64,000 bases of DNA from Rhodothalassiaceae bacterium (GCA_026004935.1 BPKC01000001.1:620001-684000), one strand, 5' to 3'; shown: positions 1 through 10,835, numbered from the stretch's first letter. Program-made: numbers and translations. The notes: a model not told the origin generated them from the sequence alone.

Positions 1-549
1 GGGCTGATCGGCTACCGCAGCTACCGGATGATGGGGGATGCGCTCGCCGTCGGCATCTACGGCTTCGGCGCGGCGGCCCACATTCTGTGCCAGGTGATGG
101 TGGCGGAGGGCCGGCGGATCTTCGCCTTCACGCGCCCGGGCGATGCGGCCGCGCAGGAATTCGCCCGCGGGCTCGGGGCGGTCTGGGCCGGGGATTCGAC
201 GGCCCTGCCGCCCGAGCCGCTCGATGCCGCGCTCATCTTCGCGCCCGTCGGCGCGCTGGTGCCCGCGGCGCTCAAGGCCGTGCGCCCGGGCGGGCGGGTC
301 ATCTGCGGCGGCATCCACATGAGCGACATCCCGGGCTTCGCCTACCGGGAGCTGTGGGGCGAGCGGGCGATCATGAGCGTCGCGAACCTCACCCGCGCGG
401 ACGCCGACGCCTTTCTTGCCCGCGCCCGGGGCCTCGAGCTTGAGACCCATGTGAAGGTCTATCCGCTGGAGGCGGCGAACGAGGCGCTCGCGGATCTCAG
501 GGCCGGGCGGCTTCAGGGCGCGGCGGTGCTGGTGACGGAGCGGCGATGA
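1..549 (+). CDS. Zinc-binding alcohol dehydrogenase family protein, C-terminal part (5' truncated by window)
   Basis: The reading frame is open from base 1, so only the last 182 residues are visible. They begin GLIGYRSYRM, which in this medium-chain dehydrogenase subfamily is the end of the catalytic domain, followed by the NAD(P)-binding Rossmann loop GIYGFGAAAHI and a strand-helix run ending in IFAPVGALVPAALKAVRPGG. The zinc-ligand N-terminal domain lies outside the window. Expected role: NAD(P)-linked oxidation of an alcohol or reduction of an aldehyde; the substrate cannot be told. The stop overlaps the kynureninase start (ATGA), so the two are probably cotranscribed. Confidence 0.85.
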   Translation, partial: GLIGYRSYRMMGDALAVGIYGFGAAAHILCQVMVAEGRRIFAFTRPGDAAAQEFARGLGAVWAGDSTALPPEPLDAALIFAPVGALVPAALKAVRPGGRVICGGIHMSDIPGFAYRELWGERAIMSVANLTRADADAFLARARGLELETHVKVYPLEAANEALADLRAGRLQGAAVLVTERR

Positions 550-1787
550 TGGACGCGCCCGGCGCCGGCAAGGAGGATGGCGCGCCGCCCCTGCCGCCGG
601 GCCTCGACCAGGAGGCGGTGCGCGCGATGGATGCGGCCGACCCCCTCGCCGGGTTCAGGAACCGCTTCGTCATCCCCGACGGCGTCATCTATCTCGACGG
701 CAACTCGCTGGGTCCGCCCGCGGCCGGGACGGCCGAGCGGCTCGCCGCCTTCGTGCGCGCGGAATGGGGCGGGCGGCTCATCCGCGGCTGGTACGAGGGC
801 TGGATGGCGCTGCCCGAGCGGCTGGGCGATGCGATCGGCCGGCTCATCGGCGCCCCGCCGGGGGCCACCATCGTCGCCGATTCCACTTCCGTCAATCTCT
901 ACAAGGCGGCGCGCGCGGCGCTCGAACTCGCCGCCGGTCGGTGCAGGGTGCTGATCGACGAGGCGGATTTTCCGACCGACCGCTATATTCTGGCGGCCGC
1001 CGCGGCCGAGGCCGGGATGAAGCTCGAGGCCGTGCCGGCGGCCCGCCTCGCCGCCGCCATCGACGAGGACACCGCGCTCGTCGCCTTCAGCCATGTCGAC
1101 TACCGCACCGCCGAGGTCCGGGATCTGAAGGCGCTCACCGCGGCGGCCCACGCGGCCGGCGCGCGGGTGCTCGTGGATCTGTCGCATTCGGCGGGGGTCC
1201 TGCCGGTCGAGCTTGCGGCAAGCGGTGCGGATCTGGCCGTCGGCTGCGGCTACAAGTTTCTGAACGGCGGGCCGGGCGCGCCGGCCTTCATCTCGGTGAG
1301 GCCGGATCTGCTTGCGGTCGCCCGCTCGCCGATCCCCGGCTGGATGGCGCATTGCGACCCCTTCGCCTTCGCGCCGGAGTTCGTGCCGGCCGCGGGCATA
1401 CGCCGCTTCGCCTGCGGGACGCCGCCGGTTCTGGGGCTGCAGGCGCTCTCCGTGGCGCTGGAGAATTTCGCGGAGCTCGACGTCGCCGCACTCGCCGCCA
1501 AGGCGCGCCGGCTCGGCAGCCTCTTCCTCGCGACCCTCGAGGCCCGCCGCGGTCCGCTGGGCGGGGCGCTGCTCTCGCCGCGGGACGAGGCGGGCCGCGG
1601 CGCCCAGGTGTCGCTGCGCCAGGCCGAGGCGCGCCGGCTGATGGGTGAGCTTGCCGCGCGCGGCGTGATCGGGGACTTCCGGCCGCCCGACGTGATGCGC
1701 TTCGGATTCTCCCCGCTCATCCTCACCTATGACGAGGTCCGGCGCGCGGCGGAGATTCTGGCGGATCTGCTCGCCGCTCACAGATAG
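546..1787 (+). CDS. kynU: Kynureninase
   Basis: 413 residues, the normal length. Kynureninase is a cytosolic PLP enzyme that cleaves L-kynurenine to anthranilate and alanine (or 3-hydroxykynurenine to 3-hydroxyanthranilate) in tryptophan breakdown. Visible family signatures are IYLDGNSLGPP near residue 55, DLSHSAGVLPVEL, and the PLP-lysine segment CGYKFLNGGPGAPAF with Lys237. The ATG at 546 shares bases with the upstream stop (ATGA), supporting this start. The last 10 bases overlap, tail to tail, the end of the cardiolipin synthase gene. No tryptophan dioxygenase or kynurenine formamidase gene is beside it, so the rest of the pathway is elsewhere or absent. Confidence 0.95.
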   Translation: MMDAPGAGKEDGAPPLPPGLDQEAVRAMDAADPLAGFRNRFVIPDGVIYLDGNSLGPPAAGTAERLAAFVRAEWGGRLIRGWYEGWMALPERLGDAIGRLIGAPPGATIVADSTSVNLYKAARAALELAAGRCRVLIDEADFPTDRYILAAAAAEAGMKLEAVPAARLAAAIDEDTALVAFSHVDYRTAEVRDLKALTAAAHAAGARVLVDLSHSAGVLPVELAASGADLAVGCGYKFLNGGPGAPAFISVRPDLLAVARSPIPGWMAHCDPFAFAPEFVPAAGIRRFACGTPPVLGLQALSVALENFAELDVAALAAKARRLGSLFLATLEARRGPLGGALLSPRDEAGRGAQVSLRQAEARRLMGELAARGVIGDFRPPDVMRFGFSPLILTYDEVRRAAEILADLLAAHR

Positions 1788-3217
1788 GGCGTGAGCAGCC
1801 AGGCGGCACGATGGGCGAGCCGGCGCGCGACCGGCAGGCGCCGTCCCCAGTCCTGCGGAAGGGTCCGGGCATGGCGGGCGTGCCGGGCGATGCAGCGCGC
1901 CACCGTCCCCACAGCCGCGCGGCCGTAGAGCTCCAGATTGAGTTCGAAGTTGAGGCGGAAGCTGCGCACGTCCCAGTTGCTCGATCCGATCATGGCCCAG
2001 CGGCCGTCCACCACCATGAGCTTGCTGTGATCCATCGGCCGCGGGGTGAGATGGATGCGGCAGCCGAGCGCGAGAAGCTCCGGCCACAGCGCCCGCGAGG
2101 CGAGATCGACGAGCGGCTGGTTGCTGCGTTCGGGAAGAAGGATGTCCACCTCCACGCCCTTGAGCGCCGCCTGGCCCAGGCTCGAGAGGAGGTCGCGGTC
2201 CGGCACGAAATAGGGCGTGAGAATCGCGACCGAGCGCCGGGCGGCCGAGATCGCGGCGTCGAACATCCAGGCCAGCCGCGGCTGCCGGCCGTCCGGGCCG
2301 TCGGGCACCACGCGCGCAAGGCCGACGCCGCCACCTTCGGGGCCGCCGGCCCGCGGGGCCGCCTGCCCGGGCGCGACGAGTTCGGCGGGGATGTCGGTCC
2401 CCGTCTGCCAGCTCCAGTCCTGGGCGAAGACCTGCGCGAGCCCCGGGACGATCCCGCCCTCCAGCCGGAACATGACGTCGCGCGAGCGCTTGGGGTGATG
2501 CGGCCGGTCGGACAGGTGCCGGGCGGAGATGTTCATGCTGCCGAGGAAGGCGGTCTCGTCCGCGATCACGAGCTTCCTGTGGCAGCGCAGGTTGAAGATC
2601 GCCGGATGCCGCGGGCTCAAGGGATGGAAGACCGCGACGGGAAGCCCCAGCCGCCGCAGCCGGCGCGGGGTGCCGAGGGCGCCGGCGCCGTCCAGCAGGA
2701 TGCGGACGTCGACGCCGCGGCGATGGGCGAGCAGCAGATGCTCGGCGAACAGGGCGCCGACATCGTCCCAGTCGAAGATGTAGCTCTGAAGCCAGACGCG
2801 GCGTGCCGCCCGGTCGATGGCCTCCAGCATCGCGGGATAGGCCTCGTCGCCCTCCTCGAGCGGCATGCAGGCGGAAAGCGCCAGCAGGGGATTGCCCGTC
2901 AGCGCCGCCCCGAGCCGGGCGAGGGGCACGAGATCGCGGGCGACGGGCGGCCCGTCCCGGGCTTCCTCCGGAACCGGCCTCGTCTCCTCCTTTGCGCGGA
3001 CGCGGCGCCGGGCCCGGCGCTCCACGCGGTTGATGCCGAGCAGGAAGTAGAGCACGACGCCGCCGTAGGGCACCAGCCAGACCATGCCGATCCAGCCGAT
3101 CGCGGCGCGCACGTCCTCCTTGTTGAGGAGGATGTGGACGCTGGCGGCAAGCGACAGCAGGGGCGACAGCAGGATCGCAAGAGGCGCAAGCAGGCCGGTC
3201 CAGATCGTCTCCCACAT
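1778..3217 (-). CDS. cls: Cardiolipin synthase (phospholipase D family)
   Basis: 479 residues. Condenses two phosphatidylglycerols to cardiolipin at the inner membrane. The N-terminus has two hydrophobic helices (about residues 8-28 and 38-60) before a basic RRARRRVR stretch, as in bacterial Cls. Two PLD active-site motifs are seen: HRKLVIAD at 213-220, followed by GSMNIS, and HSKLMVVD at 397-404, followed by IGSSNWD. Both His, Lys and Asp sets are complete. ClsA and ClsB types cannot be separated here, although the N-terminal membrane hairpin favours a ClsA-like protein. Convergent with kynU, 10-base overlap. Confidence 0.93.
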   Translation of the reverse strand: MWETIWTGLLAPLAILLSPLLSLAASVHILLNKEDVRAAIGWIGMVWLVPYGGVVLYFLLGINRVERRARRRVRAKEETRPVPEEARDGPPVARDLVPLARLGAALTGNPLLALSACMPLEEGDEAYPAMLEAIDRAARRVWLQSYIFDWDDVGALFAEHLLLAHRRGVDVRILLDGAGALGTPRRLRRLGLPVAVFHPLSPRHPAIFNLRCHRKLVIADETAFLGSMNISARHLSDRPHHPKRSRDVMFRLEGGIVPGLAQVFAQDWSWQTGTDIPAELVAPGQAAPRAGGPEGGGVGLARVVPDGPDGRQPRLAWMFDAAISAARRSVAILTPYFVPDRDLLSSLGQAALKGVEVDILLPERSNQPLVDLASRALWPELLALGCRIHLTPRPMDHSKLMVVDGRWAMIGSSNWDVRSFRLNFELNLELYGRAAVGTVARCIARHARHARTLPQDWGRRLPVARRLAHRAAWLLTPYL

Positions 3218-3280
3218 GGCATCGTCCAGGATGCTGGCGGCCGCCCGCGCGCAGGACGGCCCGCCCGCCCGCCCTGCGCC

Positions 3281-3736
3281 TCAGTCGCGCGCGCAGCCGG
3301 CCTTGGCGGCGAGCGTCTGCAACAGGGGTTTGAGCGCCGGCATGTCGTAGCCCGCCGCCTTCACCCGCGCGAGCGCCCGTTCCACCGGCTCGCCGTCGAT
3401 GGCGACCTCCCTGGCGGCCAGCAGCGCCGCCGAGCGCGCGCCGCTGCGGCAGTAGGCGAGGGCGTGACCGCTGTTGGCCGCCAGCGCCCGGGCAAGCTCC
3501 TCGAGCTGCTGGCGCCGCGTGATGTCATGAAGCGCCGCGACCGGCAGATGAAGGAAGGCGATCCCCGCCGCGGCCGCGGCGGCGGCCGTCCGGGCGGCGC
3601 TCGGCTGGCCGCGGTCCTCGCCGTCCGGGCGGTTGCACACGAGAAGGGTAACTCCGGCTTCTCTCAGCGCCGGAAGCATCTCGAGCGCGATCTGGGGAGC
3701 GACGTAAATCCCGGGCGCGAACTCCCTTCCCGTCAT
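3281..3736 (-). CDS. TIGR01244-type sulfur transferase / CX5R phosphatase-like protein (Blh family, DUF442)
   Basis: 151 residues in one domain. It opens EFAPGIYVAPQI and VCNRPDGED, typical of the beta-lactamase-hydrolase-like (Blh) N-terminal domain, and carries the phosphatase-type P-loop CRSGARS with nucleophile Cys96. Known relatives are single-domain dual-specificity-phosphatase folds or the N-terminal half of a persulfide-dioxygenase fusion in sulfide detoxification. Here it stands alone: no dioxygenase, sulfide:quinone reductase or BigR regulator is adjacent. The start has a good SD (GAGGA, 7 nt upstream). Substrate unknown; phosphatase versus persulfide role is unresolved. Confidence 0.82.
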   Translation of the reverse strand: MTGREFAPGIYVAPQIALEMLPALREAGVTLLVCNRPDGEDRGQPSAARTAAAAAAAGIAFLHLPVAALHDITRRQQLEELARALAANSGHALAYCRSGARSAALLAAREVAIDGEPVERALARVKAAGYDMPALKPLLQTLAAKAGCARD

Positions 3737-3970
3737 GGGCGCGTCCTCAAAGCCGATCTCCTCCCTGCCCGGCCCCGGGCCGCTCGCGGCCGGGACGTCG
3801 CGCGGTCAAGGACTTGCGTTGCTTTCGGCGTTCTGTCAAGCAGATGGTCGCGGGAGCCCGGCGGGCGGGAGGGGCGCGCGATGGCCTGCGGAAGGAAGGA
3901 CGAGGCGTTGCCGGCCGGTGGGCTTGCGGTGGTTCTGCGGCGGGGGCGGAAAGGCTTGCGCCGGCGCAGG

Positions 3971-4762
3971 ATGGGTGTGATGCGCATGGCGGGCGTCGCC
4001 GCGCTCGCTGTGCTTCTCCTGTCCGTTCCCCGCCAGGCGGTCGAGGCGCAGGCCGATGACGGCCTCAAGGAGGTCACCGCCGCGGCGCTGTGGCAGGCCG
4101 CCGGCCAGTCCCGCGACCGGCAGGCGATCGCCCGCCTGCTGCAGCAGGCGATCCGCGGCGCGGGCAACAGCTGCGCCTGGGTGTCCGACTATCAGATCGT
4201 GGAACGGACGGACAGCCGGCTGCTGTTCAAGGCCAAATGCCCCGGCATGCCGCTCTACGGCGTGCGGATCACCCGCGGCGAGGGCCTTGAGCTCACGGTC
4301 GTGGGCGGCGACGGGCTCGTCGGCGCGTTCTCGGCGGCCGACGGCGAGATCGTCAGCTTCGACCACCCGCCCTCGGCCGGCATCTTCTCCGCTCCGCCCG
4401 CCGAACGCGAGGAGCGCACGGCCGGCGAGCCCGCGCCCGTCCTGCTGCTCGGGGCGGCCCTCAACATCCTGCTGCTCGTCCTGTTCGTCGCCGCGGTGGT
4501 CGCCGCGGTCCTCGTCATCCGGCGCGCGCAGCCGCTGCCGCCCATGGATTCGGCGACGAAGAACCGGCTGATGCTGCAGGCCCGCGAGGTGCTGCCCAAT
4601 GTCTACCGGCATCCCGACGGCTTCTACATCGTGCGCGGGCGCCACGGCCGGCGCCGCATCTTTCCCTGGCTCGTCTGCGCGCTGCTCTACCGCGATCTGG
4701 GGTTCCGGGTGCTCGAGCACCGCGCCCTGCGGTTTTCGGGCCTGCCCGGGGACGCGGAGTGA
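3971..4762 (+). CDS. Hypothetical exported/membrane protein
   Basis: 263 residues from the chosen ATG, which begins a signal-like segment (hydrophobic run at about residues 7-19, ending AQA). An upstream in-frame ATG at 3881 would add a basic 30-residue leader and cannot be excluded. The middle of the protein has two cysteines (NSCAWVS and KAKCPGM) about 35 residues apart that could form a periplasmic disulfide. A strong transmembrane helix follows (LLLGAALNILLLVLFVAAVV), then a cytoplasmic tail of about 85 residues rich in Arg (RGRHGRRRIFPWL). I recognise no family. Function unknown; topology suggests a membrane-anchored periplasmic sensor-like domain. Confidence 0.65.
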   Translation: MGVMRMAGVAALAVLLLSVPRQAVEAQADDGLKEVTAAALWQAAGQSRDRQAIARLLQQAIRGAGNSCAWVSDYQIVERTDSRLLFKAKCPGMPLYGVRITRGEGLELTVVGGDGLVGAFSAADGEIVSFDHPPSAGIFSAPPAEREERTAGEPAPVLLLGAALNILLLVLFVAAVVAAVLVIRRAQPLPPMDSATKNRLMLQAREVLPNVYRHPDGFYIVRGRHGRRRIFPWLVCALLYRDLGFRVLEHRALRFSGLPGDAE

Positions 4763-4777
4763 CGCCCGGCGCCGGGC

Positions 4778-4993
4778 TCACCGCAGCCAGCCCGCATCCG
4801 CCCCGCGCAGGCCCATGAGATGCAGCGCATGCGCGAGCGCGAGCAGCGCGACGAGCACGGCGAGAAAAAGCCACAGCTCCGGCGCGACAAGGGGCACGCG
4901 GTGCCGGCGCGCCGGCCGGCGCATGCGCCAGGACAGCAAGGCGGCCGCGCCGAGGGCGGCAACGAGCAGCGCAAGCGTCGCCCCGAGCTCCAT
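4778..4993 (-). CDS. Small two-helix membrane protein
   Basis: 71 residues starting MELGATLALL. The ATG at 4993 is preceded by a strong SD (GGAGAAGGAGA), whereas longer in-frame starts have none, so the short form is preferred. Two hydrophobic helices (about residues 3-19 and 33-54) flank a basic loop RMRRPARRHR, predicting an inner-membrane hairpin. Convergent with the unknown protein at 3971-4762 (15 bases between stops). No family recognised. Confidence 0.6.
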   Translation of the reverse strand: MELGATLALLVAALGAAALLSWRMRRPARRHRVPLVAPELWLFLAVLVALLALAHALHLMGLRGADAGWLR

Positions 4994-5162
4994 CCGGTCT
5001 CCTTCTCCCGTCGGTCGCGCATGCGCCGGCGACCGCCACAAAAGCCGTTGCCTCGCCCCCGCTCTCCCGCTATAAGCCGGGGCGCCGCCGGGGCAACCCC
5101 CGGGCATGCGGTGAAGGCCCGTGGCGGCATTCGTGCGGCGGGGCATGCGCCGCTTTCTCGAC

Positions 5163-5237
5163 GGGCGCGTAGCTCAGGGGTAGAGCACTGTGTTCACACC
5201 GCAGGGGTCGCAAGTTCGAATCTTGCCGCGCCCACCA
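5163..5237 (+). tRNA. tRNA-Val (anticodon CAC)
   Basis: A complete cloverleaf can be folded by eye. The acceptor stem GGGCGCG/CGCGCCC pairs fully, the D-arm starts TAGCTCAG, the anticodon stem CTGTG/CGCAG closes the loop TTCACAC with anticodon CAC at 5195-5197, and the T-loop is GTTCGAATC. Discriminator A and an encoded CCA end the gene at 5237. It reads GUG codons. No integrase or duplicated 3' end is next to it, so it does not look used as an attachment site here. Confidence 0.96.
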
Positions 5238-5413
5238 TTCCACGTCTTCTTTCGCCACGTGTCCCAACTCCCTGCGCCGCAGCGCTGACGCCTCGCCCGC
5301 CTTGCCAAGGGTCGTCCTTGTGCTCTAATCCGCGCTGACCGGCGCGCGCCGCGACGGGGCGTGCGCGCCGGGGAGGAGACGTCCTGCGGGAGCGGATGAA
5401 GGGGAGGACAGCC

Positions 5414-7039
5414 ATGGCGGTCATCGCCGAAGGACAGCACGAGAACTGGTCGTCGCGGCTCGGGTTCATTCTCGCGGCCGTGGGAAGCGCCGTCGGCCTC
5501 GGGAACGTGTGGCGCTTTCCCTATCAGGCCGGCGAGGGCGGCGGTGCCGCCTTCGTCATCGTCTACCTGCTCTTCGTCTTCGGCATCGGCGTGCCGGTGA
5601 TGATCGCGGAATGGACGCTCGGCCGGCGCGGGCGGATGAGCCCGCCGAACGCCGTGCGGCGCGTGGCCGAGATGGAGGGACGCAGCCCGCGCTGGTCGAT
5701 CATCGGCTGGATGGGCACGATCGGCGGCTTCTTCGTGCTGAGCTACTATTCGGTCATCGCCGGCATGACCGTCGCCTACATGGTCAAGAGCCTCTCAGGC
5801 GAGGCGGCGGCCGTGCCTTCAGGTGACGCCTCCCAGCATCTCTTCGCCGCCTTCGTCGGCGACTTCTGGGCGCTGCTCGGCTGGCATGCGGTCTTCATGC
5901 TGCTGACCGTCTTCGTGGTCGCCCGCGGGATCACCGGCGGCATCGAGCAGGCGGCGAAATGGCTGATGCCCGCGCTGTTCGCTCTGCTCGCCTTTCTCGT
6001 CGTCTACGCGCTCGCGGTCGGAGATGCGGGGCGGGCGCTCGCCTTCCTGTTCAGGCCGGACTTCTCGAAGCTTACGCTCGATGCCGTGCTCGGGGCGCTG
6101 GGCCAGGCCTTCTTTTCGCTGTCGCTGGCACTCGGCTCGATGATGGTCTACGGCGCCTATGTGCCGCGCGAGATCTCGCTGCCGCGCTCGGCGCTGATCG
6201 TGGCCGGCGCGGATACGGCCGTCGCCCTGCTGGCGGGGCTTGCGATCTTCCCCATCGTGTTCGCCTACCACCTCGACCCCGCGCAGGGCATGGGCCTCGT
6301 ATTCGTGACGCTTCCGATCGCCTTTTCGCAGATGCCCGGCGGCCTGCTGGTGGGCGGCGCCTTCTTCCTGCTGCTCGCGATCGCGGCGCTCACCTCCTCG
6401 ATCTCGCTTCTCGAGCCGCTCGTGTCCTGGCTGGAGGAGCATCGCGGAATCTCGCGCGCAAAGGGCGCCCTCATCGGCGGCGGCGGCGCCTTCGCGCTCG
6501 GAATTCTCTCGGTGCTCTCCTTCAACGGCCTCGCCGACGTGACCTTCTGGCGCGGCACCTTTCTCGACAATCTGGACTTTCTGACCAACAACGTCCTGAT
6601 GCCGGTGGGCGGGCTGCTGATCGCGCTGTTCGTCGGCTGGATGATGGCGGAGAAGAACCTGCGGGAAGAGCTGCCGCATCTGAGCGAGCGCCTCTTCCGC
6701 CTCTACCGCCGCCAGATCGCCTATGTGGCGCCGATCGCGCTGCTTGCCATCTTCTTCAATGTCTCGGGCGCGCAGACGCTCGTCTTGCAGATCATCTCGC
6801 TTGCCGGCTATGGCGTGCCCGACGAGCCCTGGCAGCAGATGCTTCATGCCACCGTGGTCGCGATCGTCGTGTTCCTGCCGACGCTGATCGCGATCCAGCG
6901 GCGCCATCCGCAGGCCGGGCTGTTCGTGTTCACCAATGCGGTCGCGGGCTGGACGCCGGTGGGCTGGCTGTTCTGCCTCTACTGGGCGCACCGGACGCGG
7001 CTGCTCGTGGACGAGGACGAGGCGACGTCGGCCGGGTGA
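5414..7039 (+). CDS. Sodium-dependent transporter of the SNF (neurotransmitter:sodium symporter) family
   Basis: 541 residues from ATG 5414, chosen because GGGGAGGA sits 7 nt upstream; an in-frame ATG at 5396 has no SD. The N-terminus WSSRLGFILAAVGSAVGLGNVWRFPY is the NSS signature covering TM1 with its unwound Na+/substrate-binding GSAVGLGN core. About 12 hydrophobic helices follow, the LeuT-fold number. These symporters use Na+ to import amino acids or related amines across the inner membrane. The substrate cannot be assigned. The gene follows tRNA-Val and is transcribed alone. Confidence 0.9.
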   Translation: MAVIAEGQHENWSSRLGFILAAVGSAVGLGNVWRFPYQAGEGGGAAFVIVYLLFVFGIGVPVMIAEWTLGRRGRMSPPNAVRRVAEMEGRSPRWSIIGWMGTIGGFFVLSYYSVIAGMTVAYMVKSLSGEAAAVPSGDASQHLFAAFVGDFWALLGWHAVFMLLTVFVVARGITGGIEQAAKWLMPALFALLAFLVVYALAVGDAGRALAFLFRPDFSKLTLDAVLGALGQAFFSLSLALGSMMVYGAYVPREISLPRSALIVAGADTAVALLAGLAIFPIVFAYHLDPAQGMGLVFVTLPIAFSQMPGGLLVGGAFFLLLAIAALTSSISLLEPLVSWLEEHRGISRAKGALIGGGGAFALGILSVLSFNGLADVTFWRGTFLDNLDFLTNNVLMPVGGLLIALFVGWMMAEKNLREELPHLSERLFRLYRRQIAYVAPIALLAIFFNVSGAQTLVLQIISLAGYGVPDEPWQQMLHATVVAIVVFLPTLIAIQRRHPQAGLFVFTNAVAGWTPVGWLFCLYWAHRTRLLVDEDEATSAG

Positions 7040-7067
7040 CGGCCATCGCCGTTTTCGTGCCGGATGC

Positions 7068-7089
7068 TGCGGCCGGGAGCTCGGCCGCA
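7068..7089 (+). terminator. GC hairpin behind the SNF transporter
   Basis: TGCGGCCG and CGGCCGCA form an 8-bp perfect stem around a 6-base loop between the transporter stop and the sugar-dehydrogenase start. No T-run follows, so termination would be weak or would need Rho; it may only slow read-through into the next gene. Confidence 0.35.
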
Positions 7090-7114
7090 CGCTCGTGATT
7101 GGAGGTAATCGGGT

Positions 7115-8394
<1,280 letters not shown>

Positions 8395-8398
<4 letters not shown>

Positions 8399-9810
8399 GC
8401 GCCGGCGGCCCGGCCGAGCCGCCAGTCCGCACGGCCGCGGCAACGGGCGCGCCGCCGCTGCGCGCCGCGATCGCGGGGCTCTCCGATGCGAGGCTCCACC
8501 GGCTGACCTGGGCGATCGCCCTGCCGTCGATCATCGCCAATGTCGCCGGGCCTCTCGTCGGCGTCGTCGACAGCTGGGCGATGGGGCGGCTGGGAGACCC
8601 CCTGTATCTGGCCGCGATCGCGGCGGGCAGCTACGCCTTCCACGTCCTCTACTGGTCCTTCGGTTTCCTGAGGATGGGAACCACCGGGCTCGTCGCCCAG
8701 GCTCATGGGCGCGCGGATCACGACGCGATCGCCCGGCATCTTGCGGCCGCACTCCTCGTCGGCCTGGCGGTGGCGGCCCTGGTGCTCGTGTCCGCGCCCG
8801 CGCTTTTCGCCGCGCTCGCGGACCTGCTGGCGCTGAAGGCGGACGTGCGCGAGACCGCCGCCGTCTACTGGCGGATCCGCGTCTGGGGCGCGCCGGCGAT
8901 TCTTGCGCGGCTTGCCCTCGTCGGCACCCTCATCGGCCTGCAGGCGGCGCGAAGCGCGATGATCGTCGAGGTCGCCCTCAACGCCGTCAATGCGCTGCTC
9001 ACCGCCCTGCTGGTGGTGGGCCTCGGGATGGGCATCGCGGGTGCGGCCTGGGGTTCGCTCGCGGCCGAGATCCTCGCCGTCCTGCTCGCCGGTCTTCTGG
9101 TCGGCGCGCATGTCCGCGGTCGGCCTGGTCTTGACGCGGCGCGCCTGCTGGCGGCCGCGCGCCGCCTTGCGCCCCGTGAGCTGCTGCATGTGGCGCGGAT
9201 CAACGGCTTCATCTTTCTGCGCACCCTGCTGCTCCTCGCCGCCTTCGGCCTGTTCTGGCGCGAGAGCGCCGAGCTCGGCACCATGACGCTGGCCGCCAAT
9301 CAGGTCGCCATCAATCTGCTGATGCTGACCTCCTTCGGCCTCGACGGGCTGGCCTATGCCGCCGAGGCGCTCGTCGGCGAGGCGGCCGGGCGCGGCGCGC
9401 GGACGCAGATCCTTGCGCGGGTGGCGGTGACGGGCCTGTGGTCCGCGGTCATGGCGGCGGGCTATGCGCTCGTCTGGTCGCTGGCCGCCGATGCGATCTT
9501 CGCCCTTTTCACCGACGATCCCGCGGTTCTGGCGATCACGGCGCATGTGAAGCCCGTGGTCGTGCTGCTGCCGCTTGCGGGCTTCCTGTCCTACCACATG
9601 GACGGGGTCTTCATCGGCCTTGCCGCGGCACGCGCGATGTTCGTGACGATGGCGCTGGCCTTTGCGGGCTACGGGCTCGCGCTCGCGCTTTTCGTGGCGC
9701 CGGACGGCGCGCGCGGCCTGTGGCTCGCGCTGGGGCTGTTCCTGCTCCTGCGCGGCCTGCTGCAGCTCGGCTGGCTCGTGCGGTGGGGGCCTGCCGGATC
9801 GGGGAGATGA
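8395..9810 (+). CDS. MATE family efflux transporter (DinF-like)
   Basis: 471 residues, GTG start overlapping the previous stop (GTGA), so translationally coupled. The 35-residue tail ahead of TM1 is Ala/Pro rich. TM1 carries WAIALPSIIANVAGPLVGVVDSWAMGRLGD, the MATE signature as in the DinF branch, and about 12 helices follow in two similar halves. MATE proteins export cationic compounds by H+ or Na+ antiport. Coupling with a UDP-sugar dehydrogenase is unusual, and a flippase-like role for a glycolipid is conceivable since MATE and Wzx belong to one superfamily; that is inference only. Confidence 0.87.
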
Positions 9811-9872
9811 GACCGGCACGCGCCGGACGCCAGACTGCACGCCACAGGATGCTGGAGAGGGGAGAAGGTTCC

Positions 9873-10835
9873 ATGCCGGCCGATGGCCAGACCCTGGACG
9901 AGGCCGCCGAGCGCGTGCTCGGCTTCCTGCAGCAGGCGGGCGCGCCGAAGGTTCACGAGCTGCCGGTGGACCAGGCCCGCGCGGTCTTCGAGGCCATGGC
10001 GCCCCAGCTCGACATGCCCAAGGCCGAGATGGCGCGCGTCGAGGACCGCAGCTTCACCGGCCCGGCCGGGGACCGGCGGGTCCGCATCTACCGGCCGCGC
10101 GCGGGGATGGCGGATGCGCCGCTCATCCTCTTCTACCACGGCGGCGGCTGGGTGATCGGTTCGATCGAAACCCATGACGGCGTCTGCCGGCGGCTGGCCA
10201 GGGCCGCGGATGCGGTGGTCGCCTCCGTCGACTACCGCCTGGCGCCCGAGCATCCCTTCCCGGCTGCGGTCGAGGATGCGCTGGCGGCGCTCGCCTGGGC
10301 GAAGGACGCCGCAGCCGGGCTCGGCGCGGATCCGGGGTCGATCTTGGTCGCCGGCGATTCGGCGGGCGGCAATCTCGCCGCGGTCGCGGCGCTGGCGGCG
10401 CGGGACGATGCGGCGCTGCCCGACCTCGCCGGCCAGCTGCTCTTCTATCCGGCGGTCGACATGGTGGGCGAATACGAGTCGCGGCGGCGATTCGCGGAAG
10501 GCTATTTCCTCGAGCAGGCCACCATGCTCTGGTTCGTCGACAAGTATGCGCCGGACGCCGCCCAAAGGGCGGACTGGCGCGCCTCGCCGCTCAGGGCGCC
10601 GGACCACCGCGGGCTGCCGCCTGCCTATGTGCTCACGGCCGGCTTCGACCCGCTCTGGAGCGAGGGCCAGGCCTACGCGCGCCGGCTCGCGGCTGCCGGC
10701 GTGCCGGTGCGCCTAGCGGACCGGCCGGGACTGATTCACGGCTTTCTCAACATGGGTGCCCTGATCCCCGCGGCGGCCGAGACCCTGGACGAGGCGGGGG
10801 CCTGGGTGCGCGAGACATGCGCCGCGCGCGGCTGA
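9873..10835 (+). CDS. Alpha/beta hydrolase, hormone-sensitive-lipase type esterase
   Basis: 320 residues. The ATG at 9873 has GGGGAGAAGG upstream; ATG 9849 lacks a good SD. It shows the HSL-family oxyanion motif HGGGW (89-93), nucleophile elbow GDSAGG with Ser163, acid Asp259 in AGFDPLWSEG, and His289 in LIHGFLNM: a complete catalytic triad. The SVDYRLAPEHPFPAA strand is also typical. Expected activity is hydrolysis of short- to medium-chain carboxyl esters in the cytosol. No signal peptide. Natural substrate unknown. Confidence 0.92.
   Translation: MPADGQTLDEAAERVLGFLQQAGAPKVHELPVDQARAVFEAMAPQLDMPKAEMARVEDRSFTGPAGDRRVRIYRPRAGMADAPLILFYHGGGWVIGSIETHDGVCRRLARAADAVVASVDYRLAPEHPFPAAVEDALAALAWAKDAAAGLGADPGSILVAGDSAGGNLAAVAALAARDDAALPDLAGQLLFYPAVDMVGEYESRRRFAEGYFLEQATMLWFVDKYAPDAAQRADWRASPLRAPDHRGLPPAYVLTAGFDPLWSEGQAYARRLAAAGVPVRLADRPGLIHGFLNMGALIPAAAETLDEAGAWVRETCAARG

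Noticed and set aside
1811-3980. A rightward open frame running from 1811 into the gene at 3971
   Set aside because: The portion to about 3970 is antisense to cardiolipin synthase and the Blh-like gene and has low-complexity composition; only the part from 3971 shows a signal peptide and coherent domains.
5163-5400. tRNA-Val as an integration site for a genomic island
   Set aside because: No integrase, no duplicated tRNA 3' end, and the genes on both sides look like core genome with uniform composition.
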